Assembly: GCA_938083445.1 (NCBI GenBank)
Contig: CALKCP010000019.1
Location: 62,001-126,000, forward strand
Origin: an uncultured Ulvibacter sp.
Lineage (GTDB): Bacteria > Bacteroidota > Bacteroidia > Flavobacteriales > Flavobacteriaceae
DNA length: 64,000 bases
Reading direction: 5' to 3'
Shown: positions 62,222 to 64,000 of the stretch, one piece after another
Position numbering within the stretch: position 1 is the first letter of the stretch
Layout of the letters: the number at the start of each line of letters is the position of its first letter
Position numbers and translations under genes: made by a program
The notes under the pieces: generated by a model
Databases searched by the model: none
Told to the model about the DNA's origin: nothing
Seen by the model: only the letters and a program-made list of their open reading frames with translations

Positions 62222-64000
62222 TTATTTCAATAAAAACTCTAAATGCCCTTCTTTAACTAAATCATTATGATTTATGAAATAGCTGTTATAGGTTTTATGA
62301 TTTAATTTAAGTCGCTTAATTTTTCCTGTCCCTTTTTTTTCTATCACTAATTGTTTGTTCTTATAATATCTATTATCTAATTGGATGGTGATCTTATCAA
62401 ATACAGGAGTTGTAACCGTATAAATTGGAGATGCAGGACTTATGGGATATATACCCATCATACTATAAATTAACCAGGCAGACATAGTGCCAGTGTCATC
62501 ATTGCCAGGTAATCCATCAGGTGTGTTTTTAAAATATTTAGTGATAAGTTCTGAAACCTTTTTTTGAGTACGCCATTCTTCACCTTTCACATAATTGAAT
62601 AAATAAGGGTAGCCTATGTTTGGCTCGTTGGCCATATCAAATTGCCCAATATTAAAAACGTTCTGCAATTGTTTTGAATACGCTTTTTTTCCTCCCATTA
62701 ATGTCATTAACCCCTTTGCATCATGTGCCGCCATAAAGGTATATTGCCATGAATTGCCTTCAATAAAACCTAAATTCTTTTGAAAATTTGCTCCAGTTTC
62801 TGGGTTAAATGGAGTGACCCATGAATTATCATCATTTTTAGGGCGTAATAAATTATACTCTTTATCAAATAATTTTCGATAAGAAATTGATCGTTTTCTA
62901 TACAACTGTTCATCTTCTTTTTTACCTAATGCCTTTGCTAATTGTGCGATAGCAAAATCGGTAGTGTTATACTCTTGAGTGGTAGATACAGAACCGCTTT
63001 TGGTAGAAGCTGTTGTTAAATAGCCTTTTTCAACATACTCTTTAATACCAGGCCTTAAGGCATTATTCTCTAATTGCGTTGCACTTTTAACCATCGCTTG
63101 ATAAGCCTTTTCTGCATCGAAATCTTTAATACCACGCAAATAGGTATCGGCAATAATGATGCCTGCCGGATCACCAACCATAGTCGTTGTTTCTGTAGCG
63201 TTTAATTCCCATTTTGGTAACCAACCACTTTCATCGTAAACGGACAACATACTTTTTACCATATCCGATTGTTGCTTAGGATATACCAAAGACATCAGTG
63301 AATGTAAATTTCTGTAGGTGTCCCATAAAGAAAATACAGTAAAACGAGTTCCATCAGTTTTTAAGGTTTCTCTGGTTGCCATTTTAGGATATTCGCCGTT
63401 GATATCATTTAATGTATTCGGATGAATTAGCGCATGGTATAAGGCTGTATAAAAGATGACTTTGTCGTCTTTAGTGCCACCTTCTACAGTCATTTTTGAC
63501 AGCAAGTCATTCCATTTTGAAGCTGTTTGTTGTTGTATTTCGTCAAATGCCAATCCACTGGTTTCTTTTTCTAAATTTTCTCTAGCGTTTTCAATGCTTA
63601 CATAAGACACTCCTATTTTAACTTCAACCTGAGTCGGTTCTTTAAAATCATAACTCATGTAAGCTCCTATACTATCTCCAACAATTTCTTTTCTATAGCC
63701 TTTATACAATCTTGTTTTTCCGTTATAAGGCATCCATTGCCCTTCAACACCTTTATATTTTGGTGTGTTTTTCCAAAGCCCAAATTCTTTCGATGGCTCG
63801 CTGAATTTTGCCGCAAAATAGACAGGATAAGACTCATCAGCTTTGTAATAACAAAATGAACCTACGTTGCGCATACCTTCAATTTCTGTAGGCGATACAA
63901 TTTTAATAGTACCACCTTGTTCATTGGTTAAGCCTAGTCCTAAATTCAATAAAATATTTGACTTTCCTTTTGGGAAGGAATACCTGCTAATTCCTGTTCT
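62222..64000 (-). CDS. Alpha-mannosidase, family GH92 (C-terminal part, truncated by window edge)
   Basis: The frame is open to the right edge; 592 residues are visible, beginning RTGISRYSFPKGK. GH92 hallmarks: WDTYRNLHSLMSLVYP, the general acid in FIEGNSWQYTFMAAHDAKG, and the Asp pair of GLPGNDDTGTMSAW. GH92 enzymes are calcium-dependent exo-alpha-mannosidases acting on N-glycans and mannans. Linkage specificity is not readable. The N-terminus lies outside the window. First gene seen of the minus-strand arm. Confidence 0.94.
   Translation of the reverse strand, partial: RTGISRYSFPKGKSNILLNLGLGLTNEQGGTIKIVSPTEIEGMRNVGSFCYYKADESYPVYFAAKFSEPSKEFGLWKNTPKYKGVEGQWMPYNGKTRLYKGYRKEIVGDSIGAYMSYDFKEPTQVEVKIGVSYVSIENARENLEKETSGLAFDEIQQQTASKWNDLLSKMTVEGGTKDDKVIFYTALYHALIHPNTLNDINGEYPKMATRETLKTDGTRFTVFSLWDTYRNLHSLMSLVYPKQQSDMVKSMLSVYDESGWLPKWELNATETTTMVGDPAGIIIADTYLRGIKDFDAEKAYQAMVKSATQLENNALRPGIKEYVEKGYLTTASTKSGSVSTTQEYNTTDFAIAQLAKALGKKEDEQLYRKRSISYRKLFDKEYNLLRPKNDDNSWVTPFNPETGANFQKNLGFIEGNSWQYTFMAAHDAKGLMTLMGGKKAYSKQLQNVFNIGQFDMANEPNIGYPYLFNYVKGEEWRTQKKVSELITKYFKNTPDGLPGNDDTGTMSAWLIYSMMGIYPISPASPIYTVTTPVFDKITIQLDNRYYKNKQLVIEKKGTGKIKRLKLNHKTYNSYFINHNDLVKEGHLEFLLK

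Noticed and set aside
1-64000. tRNA, rRNA, CRISPR, insertion sequences, prophage or integrase genes
   Set aside because: None recognised on reading both strands; repeats found are short palindromes only.

Overview
The window comes from the chromosome of a marine-type Flavobacteriaceae (Bacteroidota) species. Evidence for this is the SusC/SusD pair, Bacteroidota-type promoters (TTG about 20 bases before TAnnTTTG), scarce Shine-Dalgarno sequences, a DUF5686 outer-membrane protein, a NagB fused to a PIG-L domain, and a paaZ with an extra C-terminal domain. I see no rRNA, tRNA, CRISPR array, insertion sequence or phage gene.

Region 1 (70-13481): aerobic phenylacetate degradation. A single minus-strand operon runs paaE-A-B-C-D-G-H-I-J-Z plus a second crotonase. 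It covers the CoA epoxidase (A-E), ring-opening isomerase (G), oxepin-CoA hydrolase/aldehyde dehydrogenase (Z) and the beta-oxidation enzymes. paaK (the CoA ligase) is not in the window. A TetR regulator gene lies just upstream. In the 58-bp gap between them is a promoter with a perfect inverted repeat between its two core elements. A large aromatic amino acid hydroxylase is transcribed divergently.

Region 2 (13758-37160): housekeeping genes. These are a deoxynucleoside kinase, a K+-dependent-type membrane pyrophosphatase next to a soluble pyrophosphatase, pdhB, etfBA divergent from pdhB around a 32-bp palindrome, a DUF151 nuclease-like protein, a nucleoside transporter, thyA, a TonB-like protein, a 2TM-dihydrofolate reductase fusion, fabD, an amidohydrolase, galE and a DegT aminotransferase (cell-surface sugars), waaA, a DUF2461 protein, an XRE-S24 regulator with an operator-like palindrome, and two small overlapping genes.

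Region 3 (37715-64000): a visibly AT-richer carbohydrate utilisation locus. The plus-strand arm holds nagB-PIG-L, a GH20 hexosaminidase, an SMP-30-like lipoprotein, a two-gene (DUF4212 + SSS) acetate-type symporter, a CE2-like esterase and acetyl-CoA synthetase. The minus-strand arm, which continues past the right edge, holds a GH92 alpha-mannosidase, SusC, SusD, a VCBS/CRTAC1 lipoprotein, a GxDLY-type SGNH esterase, a FucP-family sugar transporter, another SGNH hydrolase and a sialate O-acetylesterase. The arms converge at a perfect 18-bp-stem hairpin. Remnants of a GH2 beta-mannosidase and an SSS transporter show the locus has been losing genes. My reading is that the locus degrades an acetylated mannose- and GlcNAc-containing glycan (N-glycan-like). 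Released sugars enter through the FucP-type permease. Acetate freed by several esterases, and possibly by the PIG-L domain, is recaptured by the symporter and acetyl-CoA synthetase.
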